A DNA stretch of 64,000 nt from assembly GCA_016712675.1 (NCBI GenBank), contig JADJQR010000001.1, positions 3,410,001 to 3,474,000 on the forward strand, written 5' to 3'. Positions within the stretch are counted from its first letter, which is position 1. Each line of letters opens with the position of its first letter. The notes beneath the pieces are model-generated. The model was not told the origin of the DNA, ran no database searches, and saw only the letters and a list, made by a program, of their open reading frames with translations. This DNA is from a bacterium (GTDB lineage: Bacteria; Krumholzibacteriota; Krumholzibacteriia; LZORAL124-64-63). This document shows positions 34,620 through 43,861 of this stretch, one piece after another. The position numbers and the translations under genes were made by a program.

Positions 34620-34904
34620 TCACCCCTTCTTCTTCTTGAACATGGCGAGCATGCGGTGCGTGACCAGGTAGCCGCCCACAACGTTGATCATGGCGAAGGC
34701 CACCGCGGCCACCGCCAGGATGGTGGCCAGCTGCGGGTTGTCGGTGCGCGTGGAGACGATGGCGCCGATCAGCGTGATGCCGCTGATCGCGTTCGAACCC
34801 GACATGAGCGGCGTGTGCAGCGTGGGCGGCACCTTGGTGATGATCTCGAAGCCGATGAAGACCGCCAGCACGAAGACGGTGACGGCAAGGACCAGCATTT
34901 CCAC
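34620..34904 (-). CDS. pntAB: NAD(P) transhydrogenase, alpha subunit membrane part
   Basis: 94 residues, three to four transmembrane helices, with the family core KVPPTLHTPLMSGSNAISGI and a Lys-rich C-terminus (FKKKKG). In E. coli this is the C-terminal portion of one PntA chain; here it is a separate gene, as in Rhodospirillum rubrum. It forms part of the proton channel with PntB. Confidence 0.95.
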   Translation of the reverse strand: MEMLVLAVTVFVLAVFIGFEIITKVPPTLHTPLMSGSNAISGITLIGAIVSTRTDNPQLATILAVAAVAFAMINVVGGYLVTHRMLAMFKKKKG

Positions 34905-34907
34905 GGC

Positions 34908-36083
34908 TCATTCCCCCTTCGGCGCCGTCGGCGCCAGGGCCGGCAGGCCCAGCAGTTCGCGCACGCGCGGGTGGACCACGTCGCCGCCCTGGGTCAGCAG
35001 CGTGCCGGCCACGACCTCGTCGCCGGTGTCGATCCCGAACACGCCCTTGGGCGCCAGCGACTTGAGGAAGGTCTCGACGTTGCGTGCATACATTTGGCTG
35101 GCGTGGTACGGCTTGCGGCTGGGCAGGTCGGTCGGGCCCAGGATGGTGACGCCGTGCGCCACCACCACCTCGTCGGCGCGCGTCAGTTCGCAGTTGCCGC
35201 CGCGCTCGGCGGCCAGGTCGACGATGACCGAGCCCGGCGCCATCGCCGCCACCATGGCCGCGGTCACCAGCACGGGCGATCGGCGGCCGGGGATGGCGGC
35301 CGTCGTGATGACGACGTCGTTGCGCGCGACCACGGCCTGCATCTGCTCCTGCTGGCGACGGATGAACTCGGCGCTCTGTTCCTTCGCGTAGCCGCCCTTG
35401 TCCTCGGCGCCGGCGGTCTCCAGGTCGAACTCGACGAACTTGGCGCCCACGCTCAGGACCTGGTCCTTCACCGCCGGGCGCACGTCGTAGGCCTCGACCA
35501 CGGCGCCCAGCCGCTTCGCCGTCGCGATGGCCTGCAGGCCGGCCACGCCCACGCCGACGACGAAGACCTTCGCCGGCGTCAGCGTGCCGGCCGCCGTCAT
35601 CAGCATCGGGAACAGGCGCGGCAGGTGGGCCGCCGCCTCGAGCACGGCCTGGTAGCCGGCCACCGTGGCCATCGACGACAGCACGTCCATCGACTGCGCG
35701 CGGGTGATGCGCGGCACCAGTTCCAGCGAGAAGGCCGTCACCCCGCGGGCAGCCAGGGCCGCGGTGCCCTGCGGGTTGCCCAGCGGGTCCTGCAGGCCGA
35801 CCAGCACCTGGCCGGCGCGGCAGAGGGCCAGATCTTCGCCGGCGCCCTCCTGGCCGGGCCCGTTCAGCTGCAGCACCAGGTCGGCGGTCGCGAAGACCTC
35901 GGCGCGACCGCACAGGCGCGCGCCCTGCGCCGTGTACTCGCCGTCGGTGAAGCCGGCCGCCTGGCCGGCTCCGGCCTCGACCACGACCTCGAATCCGGCC
36001 TTGGCCAGGGCCTTGCACGACGCCGGCACCAGGGCCACGCGGCGCTCGCCCGGCCTCGATTCGCGGGGAACTCCTGCGATCAT
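34908..36083 (-). CDS. pntAA: NAD(P) transhydrogenase, alpha subunit NAD-binding part
   Basis: 391 residues. N-terminal RESRPGERRVALVP is the alanine-dehydrogenase/PNT signature; the RQD loop is RITRAQSMD at 125-133; the Rossmann motif GVGVAGLQA lies at 177-185. This soluble domain I binds NAD(H) and passes hydride to domain III of PntB. First gene of the three-gene operon and three bases from the next, so the order is NAD domain, membrane alpha, beta. In this gluconeogenic context it probably supplies NADPH. Confidence 0.97.
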   Translation of the reverse strand: MIAGVPRESRPGERRVALVPASCKALAKAGFEVVVEAGAGQAAGFTDGEYTAQGARLCGRAEVFATADLVLQLNGPGQEGAGEDLALCRAGQVLVGLQDPLGNPQGTAALAARGVTAFSLELVPRITRAQSMDVLSSMATVAGYQAVLEAAAHLPRLFPMLMTAAGTLTPAKVFVVGVGVAGLQAIATAKRLGAVVEAYDVRPAVKDQVLSVGAKFVEFDLETAGAEDKGGYAKEQSAEFIRRQQEQMQAVVARNDVVITTAAIPGRRSPVLVTAAMVAAMAPGSVIVDLAAERGGNCELTRADEVVVAHGVTILGPTDLPSRKPYHASQMYARNVETFLKSLAPKGVFGIDTGDEVVAGTLLTQGGDVVHPRVRELLGLPALAPTAPKGE

Positions 36084-36179
36084 CGTCGCCTCCGCATGCG
36101 GACCATCTTCATCCGCGCATTCAGGTATTGCGGCCGGGAAACGGCGCGACCACCGGCCGCGCCGATCCCGGTCCCTGTC

Positions 36180-37961
36180 CTACAGCGGGCGCGTCGCCTT
36201 CAGCAGCCACGCCTTCTCCTCGCGACCCAGCGACGGAGCCAGCGTGCGGTACACGCGCCGGTGGTACGTGTTGAGCCATTCCACCTGGTCGCGCGTCATC
36301 AGCGACTTGTCCACCAGCTTCCGGTCGATCGGGCACAGCGTGACCGGCTGGAACCGGTACCAGGTGCGCACCGCGGTCGAGAGCTTCTCGTCCTTCGTCA
36401 CGAAGGCCAGGTTCTCGATGCGGATGCCGAAGCGCCCGTCCTCGTAGTAGCCCGGCTCGATCGACATCAGGTTGCCCTCGACGAACGGCGGGGTCGCGAT
36501 GTTCTTCAGGCTGTGCGGGCCCTCATGAACGCCCAGGTACTGCCCCACGCCGTGGCCGGTGCCGTGGTTGTAGTCGCGTCCGGCCAGCCAGAGGTGGCGG
36601 CGCGCGAACATCTCCTGCCGCTGGCCGGTGGTGCCGGCCGGGAAGGGCGTCAGCGTGCAGTCGATGTTGCCCATCAGCACGCGGGTGAACATCTCCTTCT
36701 GGCGCGGCGTCGGCTTGCCGAAGGCGACCGTGCGGGTGATGTCCGTGGTGCCCTCGAGGTACTGGCCGCCGCTGTCGATCAGGTAGATGCCCTTCTTCCG
36801 CAGCCGGCCGTTGGACTTCTTCGTGGCGCTGTAGTGGATGATCGAGCCGTGGGGCCCGAAGCCGCTGATGGTCGCGAAGCTGCAGTCCTTGCAATGGCGG
36901 TCCTGGCTGCGGAATTCCCAGAGCATGTCCGAGGCCGAGATCTCGGTGACGTCGCCCCCGCGCACGGCCCCGTCGAGCCAGTGCAGGAAGCGCACCATGG
37001 CCACGCCGTCGCGCCGGTGGGCCTCGGTGATCGCCTTGATCTGGACCTTGTTCTTGACCGCGCGCATGGCCACCAGCGGCGACACGGCGCAGTGCAGCGT
37101 GGCCTTGCCCAGCGCATCGGCGACGCGGCGGTTGGTCGTCGCCGGGTCCACCCACACCGACAGGCGCTGCCGGCCCAGGGCCGCCAGGTCCGCCCAGACC
37201 TTGCGGTACGGCGCCACCTTCGTGTACGGGCGCAGCTCGCGCTCGATCTGGCGGTCCACCTTGACCGGGTCCACGTAGAGCGTGCAGCCGCGGTCGGTGA
37301 CGATGACGTACGCCGTGACCACGGGCGTGAAGGCGATGTCGTCGGCGCGGATGTTCAATAGCCAGGCGACCTGGTCCAGCGAACAGACGACGTGCGCCTT
37401 GACGCCGGCCTCCTTCATCGCCTTACGCAGACGCGCCAGCTTCGACTGGGCCGTCTCGCCGGCGTAGCGGCGCGGGTGGATCGTCACCGGCGCCTGGCTC
37501 TCGGCCGGACGGTCGGTCCACAGCGGGTCGATGGGGTTCTCGCGCAGGAAGCGCACCTCGATGCCGCGCGGGGCCAGCGCGCCCTCGAACTCGGCGGCCG
37601 CGGCCATCGACACCACGCTGGCGTCCATGCCCAGCACCTGGCCGGGGCGCAGCTGCGAGGCCACCCAGGCGGTCATCGACGGCGTGCCGGGTTCGCCCAT
37701 GCGCATCAGGTCGATGCCCGTGTCGGCCAGTTCCTTGCCCGCCTGCAGGAAGTAGCGCCCGTCGGTCCACAGGCCGGCGCGGCGCGGGCCCACGACCAGC
37801 TCGCCCATCGAGCCGGTGAAGCCGGTCAGCCAGGCGCGGTGCTTCCAGGCGTCCGGCAGGTACTCGCTCTGGTGGGGGTCGGCGCTCGGCACGTACAGGG
37901 CGTGGACGCCCAGCTTCTTCAACTCGCGGCGCAGGGCCGCCGTCTTTTCGCGCGCGGTCAT
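36180..37961 (-). CDS. Xaa-Pro aminopeptidase (aminopeptidase P, M24B)
   Basis: 593 residues, ATG at 37961 behind AGGAGGA. Long aminopeptidase P of the eukaryote/bacterial three-domain kind: two creatinase-like N-terminal domains (about 8-160 and 165-310) and a pita-bread catalytic domain. The metal ligands are all visible: D in IDSGGQYLEGTTDITRT (two Asp), H in GTGHGVG, E in MSIEPGYY and E in GIRIENLAFV. Removes an N-terminal residue preceding proline, using two metal ions, in the cytoplasm. No signal peptide. Confidence 0.95.
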   Translation of the reverse strand: MTAREKTAALRRELKKLGVHALYVPSADPHQSEYLPDAWKHRAWLTGFTGSMGELVVGPRRAGLWTDGRYFLQAGKELADTGIDLMRMGEPGTPSMTAWVASQLRPGQVLGMDASVVSMAAAAEFEGALAPRGIEVRFLRENPIDPLWTDRPAESQAPVTIHPRRYAGETAQSKLARLRKAMKEAGVKAHVVCSLDQVAWLLNIRADDIAFTPVVTAYVIVTDRGCTLYVDPVKVDRQIERELRPYTKVAPYRKVWADLAALGRQRLSVWVDPATTNRRVADALGKATLHCAVSPLVAMRAVKNKVQIKAITEAHRRDGVAMVRFLHWLDGAVRGGDVTEISASDMLWEFRSQDRHCKDCSFATISGFGPHGSIIHYSATKKSNGRLRKKGIYLIDSGGQYLEGTTDITRTVAFGKPTPRQKEMFTRVLMGNIDCTLTPFPAGTTGQRQEMFARRHLWLAGRDYNHGTGHGVGQYLGVHEGPHSLKNIATPPFVEGNLMSIEPGYYEDGRFGIRIENLAFVTKDEKLSTAVRTWYRFQPVTLCPIDRKLVDKSLMTRDQVEWLNTYHRRVYRTLAPSLGREEKAWLLKATRPL

Positions 37962-38085
37962 CGCGTTCCTCCTGTGGGTTTTCGGTCAGCGGCCCACATC
38001 ATAAGGGCAGGCGGGCCGATTGACACGACGAAAACGCCGTCCCGGCGCGGGGACGGCGACGGAGGCCGGATCTTTCGGCGGGCGG

Positions 38086-38577
38086 TCACTCGATGGGCAG
38101 GGGCGCCAGGACCTTCTCGAACTCGATCTCGTCGCGCACCGGGATCCCGTAGTAGCCGACCCTGGGCACGTTCGGCTTGAGCAGGCGGATCTTGGTCATG
38201 CCGCCCAGGCGCACCTGCGAGATGATGAAGCCGCGCTTCTGGAAGAAGCGCTGCGCGTCGAGGTTGTCGTTGGTGGTGATCGTCCAGATCTTCGTGCAGC
38301 CGGCGGCGCGGGCCGCCGCCTCCACCTTGTCAAGCAGCAGGGTGCCCACACCCATGAACTGGCAGAGGGCGTCGATGGTCACCAGTTCGCACTCGCCGCG
38401 GTAGAGGCAGTAGGTGGCCAGGCCGACGCGTTCGCGTCCCTCAGCGGCGATGAAGCCGGGCAGCTTGTGCGGGTCGTGGACTTCCGTGCGCGACACGACG
38501 AAGTCCCCGCCGAACAGGAGCTCGGTGCGTTCCTGGACCCAGAGGCGATCATCATCGGTCAGGTCGGTCACGCGCAT
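38086..38577 (-). CDS. GNAT-family N-acetyltransferase
   Basis: 163 residues from the ATG at 38577. Acetyl-CoA-binding GNAT core: ELVTIDALCQFMGVGTLLLD carries the V-T-I beta strand and the Q/R-x-x-G-x-G/A-like loop, here QFMGVGT. It is followed by AGCTKIWTITTNDNLDAQRFFQKRGF in two segments, the usual N...A..FY/F...GF block. Substrate unknown. The frame is open far upstream and the ribosome site is weak, so the start is the least certain part. Confidence 0.8.
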   Translation of the reverse strand: MRVTDLTDDDRLWVQERTELLFGGDFVVSRTEVHDPHKLPGFIAAEGRERVGLATYCLYRGECELVTIDALCQFMGVGTLLLDKVEAAARAAGCTKIWTITTNDNLDAQRFFQKRGFIISQVRLGGMTKIRLLKPNVPRVGYYGIPVRDEIEFEKVLAPLPIE

Positions 38578-38787
38578 TGACACGTCCCACAGGAAACGTT
38601 CGAGCAGGGGCCGCCCTTCGGCAGCGCTGGTTCTGGCGCCCGGCAACATGGGGCCAAAATGGGCGGCGGCCACGGGCAGCGCAAGGCGCCTGGACGGAAC
38701 GGGAGAGAATCGATCTGGCATCCAGCAAGGGCCGCAACCATATTGGCGCCGCCGGCCGCGTCCCCGCCCAACCGGAGGCACCACGAC

Positions 38788-39900
38788 ATGTTCGGCCACC
38801 GCTCGCCCCGCTTGAACGCCGAGGAGCGCACTCGCCGCGCGCGCCACGTCTTCCGCTCGCGACCCCGCCGTCCCCTGCGCGTGCGCCAGGCCGTCCAATT
38901 CGGGACGCTCGCCGTCATCCTCTACATCGGCTGGCGGTTCGTGCAGTGGGTGCACGGGCTCGAACGCGGCGTGATCGACGGCGCTCGGTCGCCCGGCGTC
39001 GAGGGCTTCCTGCCCATCGCCTCGCTGATGAGCCTGCGCCACTGGGTCGAGACCGGCACCTTCCACATGGGACACCCTGCCGGACTGGTGATCCTGTGCC
39101 TGGTGCTGCTGACGGCGCTGCTGCTGAAGAAGGCCTTCTGCTCGTGGCTGTGCCCGGTCGGCACCGTGGCCGAGTATCTGGCGCGGCTGTCGCACAAGGT
39201 GTTCGGGCGCCGGATCAAGCTGCCGGCCTGGCTCGACTGGCCGCTGCAGTCGCTGAAGTACCTGCTGCTGGCCTTCTTCCTGAACGCGATCTTCCTGATG
39301 ATGAGCCGCGAGCAGATCGTGCAGTTCCTGGACCTGCCGTACGCGAAGGTCTCGGACATCAAGATGCTGTACTTCTTCACCGACCCTTCGCCGACGACGC
39401 TGTGGGTGCTGGGGATCCTGGTGGTCCTGTCGTTCGTCGTGCCGTACTTCTGGTGCCGCTACCTGTGCCCGTACGGCGCGATGCTGGGCCCGCTGTCGTG
39501 GCTGTCGCCGCTGAAGGTGGTGCGCTCGCCTGCCGCCTGCACGAATTGCCGACAGTGCGCCGCGGTCTGTCCGTCCTTCATCGCCGTGGATCTGAAGACG
39601 ACCGTCAACTCGGTCGAGTGCACCGGCTGCCTGGAATGCGTTGCGGCCTGCCCGGAGGGCGATGCGCTGCAGCTGCGGCCGGCGACGCCCTGGGGCGCCC
39701 ACGCCGCGCTGCGGCTGCGTCCCGCGGTGTTCGCGGCGCTGGTGGTGGTGCTGTTCTACGGCGGGATCCAGACGGCCAGGGTGGCCGGCCGCTGGAAGGG
39801 GAACACGGACCAGCGCGAGCTGGTCGAGCGCGTGCGCCGCGGCCTGGACGGGCCCGAGTACGACCATGTCGGCCGGCCACCGTCCCGAACGGACCCCTGA
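38788..39900 (+). CDS. NapH/CcoG-like 4Fe-4S membrane protein
   Basis: 370 residues from the ATG at 38788, with GGAGG ahead. About five to six membrane helices, two cytoplasmic CxxxCP motifs (FCSWLCPVG, CRYLCPYG) characteristic of the NapH/NosR/CcoG group, then two [4Fe-4S] motifs, CTNCRQCAAVCP and CTGCLECVAACP, and a last helix. Such proteins carry electrons from quinol or a cytosolic donor across the membrane, often toward periplasmic reductases or in copper-site maturation. No reductase gene is adjacent. Confidence 0.85.
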   Translation: MFGHRSPRLNAEERTRRARHVFRSRPRRPLRVRQAVQFGTLAVILYIGWRFVQWVHGLERGVIDGARSPGVEGFLPIASLMSLRHWVETGTFHMGHPAGLVILCLVLLTALLLKKAFCSWLCPVGTVAEYLARLSHKVFGRRIKLPAWLDWPLQSLKYLLLAFFLNAIFLMMSREQIVQFLDLPYAKVSDIKMLYFFTDPSPTTLWVLGILVVLSFVVPYFWCRYLCPYGAMLGPLSWLSPLKVVRSPAACTNCRQCAAVCPSFIAVDLKTTVNSVECTGCLECVAACPEGDALQLRPATPWGAHAALRLRPAVFAALVVVLFYGGIQTARVAGRWKGNTDQRELVERVRRGLDGPEYDHVGRPPSRTDP

Positions 39901-39992
39901 TCGGACGGCTTCATTGACCCTCAACCGGAGGCGACGGCAGCCGATGACGCGGTGGAACCGGATGAGGTCTCCCGCGGAAGGGGTCGCCAACC

Positions 39993-41849
39993 TTGTCCCC
40001 CGGCAGGATTCCCGGACCGCCGGGCGCCGACGGCGCCCAGCGTCCGCAGCACGTACGGTTGGCCAGCCTCGATCGGCAGGCTGACCACGAGTTGGCGACG
40101 CGTACGCGACGCGTCGCCTTCGTGTACGTTCCCGTCCTGCTGCTCCTGACTTTCATCACCGATCTCAGGAACGCGGCGCCGTGGGCCGCCGCCGCCGTCG
40201 CGGCGCTCTACGCGCTGACCGGCTGGCTTCGCCTGCGGATGTCGCTCTCGTTCGAGACGCGGTACGACGTCGACCCACACGCCTGGCGGCGGCGCTTCGC
40301 GCTGGTCACGCTGGTGCCGGCCGCCGCCTGGGGCCTGCTGGTGCCGGTGACAGGCCTGGCTCTGGGCTTCGGGTGGACGTTCCTGGTCTGCCTACTGGCC
40401 ACCGCCGGCATCGCCGCCGGTGCGGTCAGCAGCCTCTCGCCGCGGCTGCGCGTGCTGCGCGTGTTCGTTTCGCTGCTGCTGCTGCCGACGGCCGCCACGC
40501 TCGGCCTGTCCGGTCACGGGCGCGAGATCGGCCTGGCCGCCCTGCTGGTCGTCTACTGGGTCCAGATGCTGGTCCTGGCGCGCTACTTCCACGCGGAGCT
40601 GTGGTCCGGGCTGCGCAAGGGAGCCGAACTGGAGAGACGCGCCGCAGAGCTGGCCGACGCCAACGAGAAGGCGCACGCCGCCAACCGCGCCAAGAGCGAG
40701 TTCCTGGCCAACATGTCACACGAGATCCGCACGCCGCTCAACGGCATCCTGGGGCTGACCGGGCTGGTGCTGGATTCCGACCTCGATGCCGAGCAGCGGG
40801 AACTGCTGGCGGACGTGCAGACGAGCGGCGAGACGCTGCTGCGGGTCGTCAACGAGGTCCTCGACTTCTCGAAGATCGAGGCCGGCCGGCTCGAGATGGA
40901 AACGGCGCCGTTCGCCCCGACCGGCCTGGTCGACAGCGTGGTCAAACCGCTGCGGCTGACGGCCACGCGGCGCGGCACGCGCATACGCGTCTCGATCGCG
41001 CCCACGGTCCCACCCTGGCTGGCGGGCGACGAGCACCGCCTGTGGCAGGTGCTGACCAACCTGGTCGGCAATGCGGTGAAGTTCACGGAAAACGGCTGCA
41101 TCGACGTCGAGGTGGCGCTCGAAGGTCGGCGCGCGGACACGCCGATGATCTCGTTCTCGGTGCGGGACTCGGGCATCGGCATCGAGCCAGCCGCGCAGCC
41201 GCTCATCTTCAAGGCCTTCCAGCAGGCCGACGGCTCGACGACACGCAAGTACGGCGGCACCGGCCTCGGCCTGGCGATCAGTTCGCGCCTGGCGACGTTG
41301 ATGGGCGGCTGCATCACGCTCAGCAGCACGCCGGGCCGCGGCAGCACCTTCTGCCTGGTCGTGCCGCTGCCGGAAGCCCAGGCCCCGGTGGCCGACGCGG
41401 CGCGTGCGCACCCTGCGCTGGTCGACGATACCCTGGCCCCGGCCGGCGCGCCCGGAAGGCGCGTGCTGCTGGCCGAGGACAACGAGGTCAACGCGAAGCT
41501 CGCCACGCGCCTACTGGGCAAGCTCGGCTGCGTGGTCACCTGGACCGGGGACGGTGACGGCGCCGTCGCCGCCTGGGCCAACGGCACCTTCGACCTGGTG
41601 CTGATGGACGTGCAGATGCCCGGCACGGACGGCTTCCAGGCCACCGCGCGCATCCGCGCGCACGAGGCGGCCGCCGGCCGCCCGCGCACGCCGGTGATCG
41701 CCCTGACCGCCCACGCGCTGGACGGCTACCGCGACCGGTGCCTGGCCGCGGGCATGGATGACTACCTGACCAAGCCCCTGAAGGCCGTGGCGCTGGAAGC
41801 GATGCTCGAGTCGTGGCTGCCGACGGCCCTCTCCCGCACGGTCAACTGA
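39993..41849 (+). CDS. Hybrid histidine kinase with membrane-bound sensor
   Basis: 618 residues as read from a TTG at 39993 (GAAGGGG upstream); a start within the next 30 codons is also possible. Six or so hydrophobic helices span about 41-195 without an extracellular sensor domain. A short coiled coil (about 205-235) leads to HisKA (H243 in [11 protein letters not shown]) and HATPase_c ([27 protein letters not shown]). A receiver domain has phospho-acceptor D539 (VLMDVQMPG) and lysine in TKPL. Output goes to an unknown partner; no response regulator is next to it. Confidence 0.9.
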   Translation: MSPGRIPGPPGADGAQRPQHVRLASLDRQADHELATRTRRVAFVYVPVLLLLTFITDLRNAAPWAAAAVAALYALTGWLRLRMSLSFETRYDVDPHAWRRRFALVTLVPAAAWGLLVPVTGLALGFGWTFLVCLLATAGIAAGAVSSLSPRLRVLRVFVSLLLLPTAATLGLSGHGREIGLAALLVVYWVQMLVLARYFHAELWSGLRKGAELERRAAELADANEKAHAANRAKSEFLANMSHEIRTPLNGILGLTGLVLDSDLDAEQRELLADVQTSGETLLRVVNEVLDFSKIEAGRLEMETAPFAPTGLVDSVVKPLRLTATRRGTRIRVSIAPTVPPWLAGDEHRLWQVLTNLVGNAVKFTENGCIDVEVALEGRRADTPMISFSVRDSGIGIEPAAQPLIFKAFQQADGSTTRKYGGTGLGLAISSRLATLMGGCITLSSTPGRGSTFCLVVPLPEAQAPVADAARAHPALVDDTLAPAGAPGRRVLLAEDNEVNAKLATRLLGKLGCVVTWTGDGDGAVAAWANGTFDLVLMDVQMPGTDGFQATARIRAHEAAAGRPRTPVIALTAHALDGYRDRCLAAGMDDYLTKPLKAVALEAMLESWLPTALSRTVN

Positions 41850-41938
41850 CCCGCGGTTGCCGCCTCCACCGGCGTCGTGTACCATCCGGCGGCCCGTTCC
41901 ACCGATCCTGCGCCGACACCAGCCACGTCCAGGTAGCG

Positions 41939-43690
41939 ATGTCACGAACCGGTCCCCCCGCCTCCCTTCCCGGCCGACTGCACGACGGGTGGTCGCTGGC
42001 GCTGGTCTTCGCTGTCTACCTGGCGAGCAACCTCCTGATGCCGGCGCGCGGCCTGTGGATGGTCGACAACGAGAACCGCTTCCTGCAGGTGCAGGCGCTG
42101 GCCGATGCGGGGTTCACCCGCTACGCCATCCCGTGGAAGGGCGCCGAACTGGACCCGGGGTTCGCCATGAACCCGCTCCGCTTCGACCCCGAGGGCACGT
42201 TCGAGGGGTACAAGAACGGCCAGCTGATCGCGGTCTTCCAGCCGACGTACCTGTACCTCTCGGCGCTGGCGCTCAAGGCGGGCGGTCCGGTCGGCCTGAA
42301 CCTGCTGCCCATCCTGGGCGCCATGGCGATGCTGGTGGCCGTGTCGGCGCTGGCCCGGCGCCTGGACCTGGGCGCCCGCGACCGCCACCTGGCGGTCATC
42401 GTGGCCGGCCTGGCGACGCCGGCCTGGTTCTACAGCCTCAACCTCTGGGAACACACGCTGGCGGCCGCCTGCTGCGCCTGGGGCCTGGTCGGGCTCGTGC
42501 AGTTCCTGCGCGAACGCACTTGGCGCCCCCTGCTGCTCGGGTTCGCGGGCCTGGGTGCCGCCGTGTTCCTGCGCGACGTTCTGGGGCTGTTCGCGCTGGT
42601 GGTCACCGTGTTGCTGGCGGCGCGCCTGCCGTCCGAGCGCAGGCGCGTGGTCGTGGCCGCCGGTGCCGTGTTGGGCGGCTCGGTGGCCCTGCTGGTGCTC
42701 TTCCAGTGGCTGACCACGGGCCATCCGCTCGGCTTCCACGCCGACACGCTGGCGCGGGGCGCCGGCGCCGGGGCCGGCGGGCACCTTGCCAAGCGGCCGC
42801 TGATCTTCCTGCTGTACTTCGTGGGCGCGCACCCCGAACGCGCCGTGTCCTTCCTGCTGGCGGCGCCGTTCCTGGCCGCGTTCGTGCTGCGGCCGCGACT
42901 GCAGGCGGCGCGCGCGCCGCTGTTGGTGCCCGGGCTGGCGGCCCTGGCAGCGCTGGCGGGCGCCGGCTTCCTGGCGGGCTTCCTGGCCTCGCCCACGCCG
43001 TTGAACCACCTCCTGAGCGCCAATGGGTTCTTCGTGGCGGCGCCCGTGGTCATCCTGGGGCTGCTGCGGCCGGCGGCGGCGGCCACGCCGAAGCCGTCGA
43101 CCACCGCGCGCGAACTGATCCTGCAGGCGGCCTGCCTCTACTTCGTCGCCTACTGCCTGGTGGCGCCCTGGGCCGGTGCGGTCAGCCTCCACTGGGGCGG
43201 GCGGCTGCAGTTCAGCCTCTACCCGCTGCTGGCGGTGCTGGCCGTCGCGGCGATGGCCGACTGGCGCGACCGTCCGGGCCGCCGGCCCGCCGTCGCCTGG
43301 GCCGGGCTCGCCGCCGTGCTGCTGGTGAGCATCGCCGGCCAGGCGTACTCGGTGACGCTGGTCCGGCACAAGAAGCTCCATGCGGAGAGGTTGGCGATGG
43401 CCATGGAGCAACTGGAGCCGCAGGTCGTCATCACCGACGTGTGGTGGGCGGGGCACGAGCTGTACGCGTCGTTCCGGGACCGCACGATCTTCTACGTGCG
43501 CAGCCAGGCGCAACTGGAAGCCCTGGCCGGTCAGCTGGTGGCGCGCGGGGTCGACCGCTTCGTCTTCGCCACGCGTCCGCGCCCGGGACCGGCCGCGCCG
43601 GGCGCGATCCGGGTGGATGACGGCGGCTGGGGCTTCTACTCGCTGGACCTGCTGGTGTCGCCGCTGGGCGCGCCGCGCGCGCCCGACTAG
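41939..43690 (+). CDS. GT-C-like polytopic membrane protein
   Basis: 583 residues from the ATG at 41939. About eleven hydrophobic helices. The first loop contains WMVDNENRFLQVQAL, with an acidic/aromatic pattern in the place where lipid-sugar-using GT-C glycosyltransferases keep their Asp/Glu; the tail (about 500-583) is soluble. Its stop codon TAG (43688-43690) overlaps by two bases the stop of the convergent DUF5989 gene. Probably a glycosyltransferase or polymer-modifying enzyme linked to the neighbouring carbamoyltransferase locus; no exact family was recognised. Confidence 0.65.
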   Translation: MSRTGPPASLPGRLHDGWSLALVFAVYLASNLLMPARGLWMVDNENRFLQVQALADAGFTRYAIPWKGAELDPGFAMNPLRFDPEGTFEGYKNGQLIAVFQPTYLYLSALALKAGGPVGLNLLPILGAMAMLVAVSALARRLDLGARDRHLAVIVAGLATPAWFYSLNLWEHTLAAACCAWGLVGLVQFLRERTWRPLLLGFAGLGAAVFLRDVLGLFALVVTVLLAARLPSERRRVVVAAGAVLGGSVALLVLFQWLTTGHPLGFHADTLARGAGAGAGGHLAKRPLIFLLYFVGAHPERAVSFLLAAPFLAAFVLRPRLQAARAPLLVPGLAALAALAGAGFLAGFLASPTPLNHLLSANGFFVAAPVVILGLLRPAAAATPKPSTTARELILQAACLYFVAYCLVAPWAGAVSLHWGGRLQFSLYPLLAVLAVAAMADWRDRPGRRPAVAWAGLAAVLLVSIAGQAYSVTLVRHKKLHAERLAMAMEQLEPQVVITDVWWAGHELYASFRDRTIFYVRSQAQLEALAGQLVARGVDRFVFATRPRPGPAAPGAIRVDDGGWGFYSLDLLVSPLGAPRAPD

Positions 43691-43851
43691 AAGAGCGTGT
43701 AGATGAACGGCGCCGAGGCCTGCCCGGTGAAGATCAGCAGGGCCAGCAGCAGGAGCACGACGACCATCGGCACCAGCCACCAGGCCTTGTGCCGGGCGGC
43801 GTAGCGGCCGACCTCGGCCAGCAGGCGCGCCAGATGCTGCAGTCGGTGCAC
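43687..43851 (-). CDS. DUF5989-type small membrane protein (54 aa)
   Basis: 54 residues from a GTG at 43851 with AGGGGAAG in front. One transmembrane helix (VPMVVVLLLLALLIF) between a basic N-terminus and the family's invariant end SAPFIYTLF. This small protein is found with carbamoyltransferases and SxtJ proteins in many genomes, and function is unknown; the position here, directly after both, supports the call. Its TAG shares two bases with the stop of the convergent GT-C-like gene. Confidence 0.85.
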   Translation of the reverse strand: MHRLQHLARLLAEVGRYAARHKAWWLVPMVVVLLLLALLIFTGQASAPFIYTLF

Positions 43852-43861
43852 GTCTTCCCCT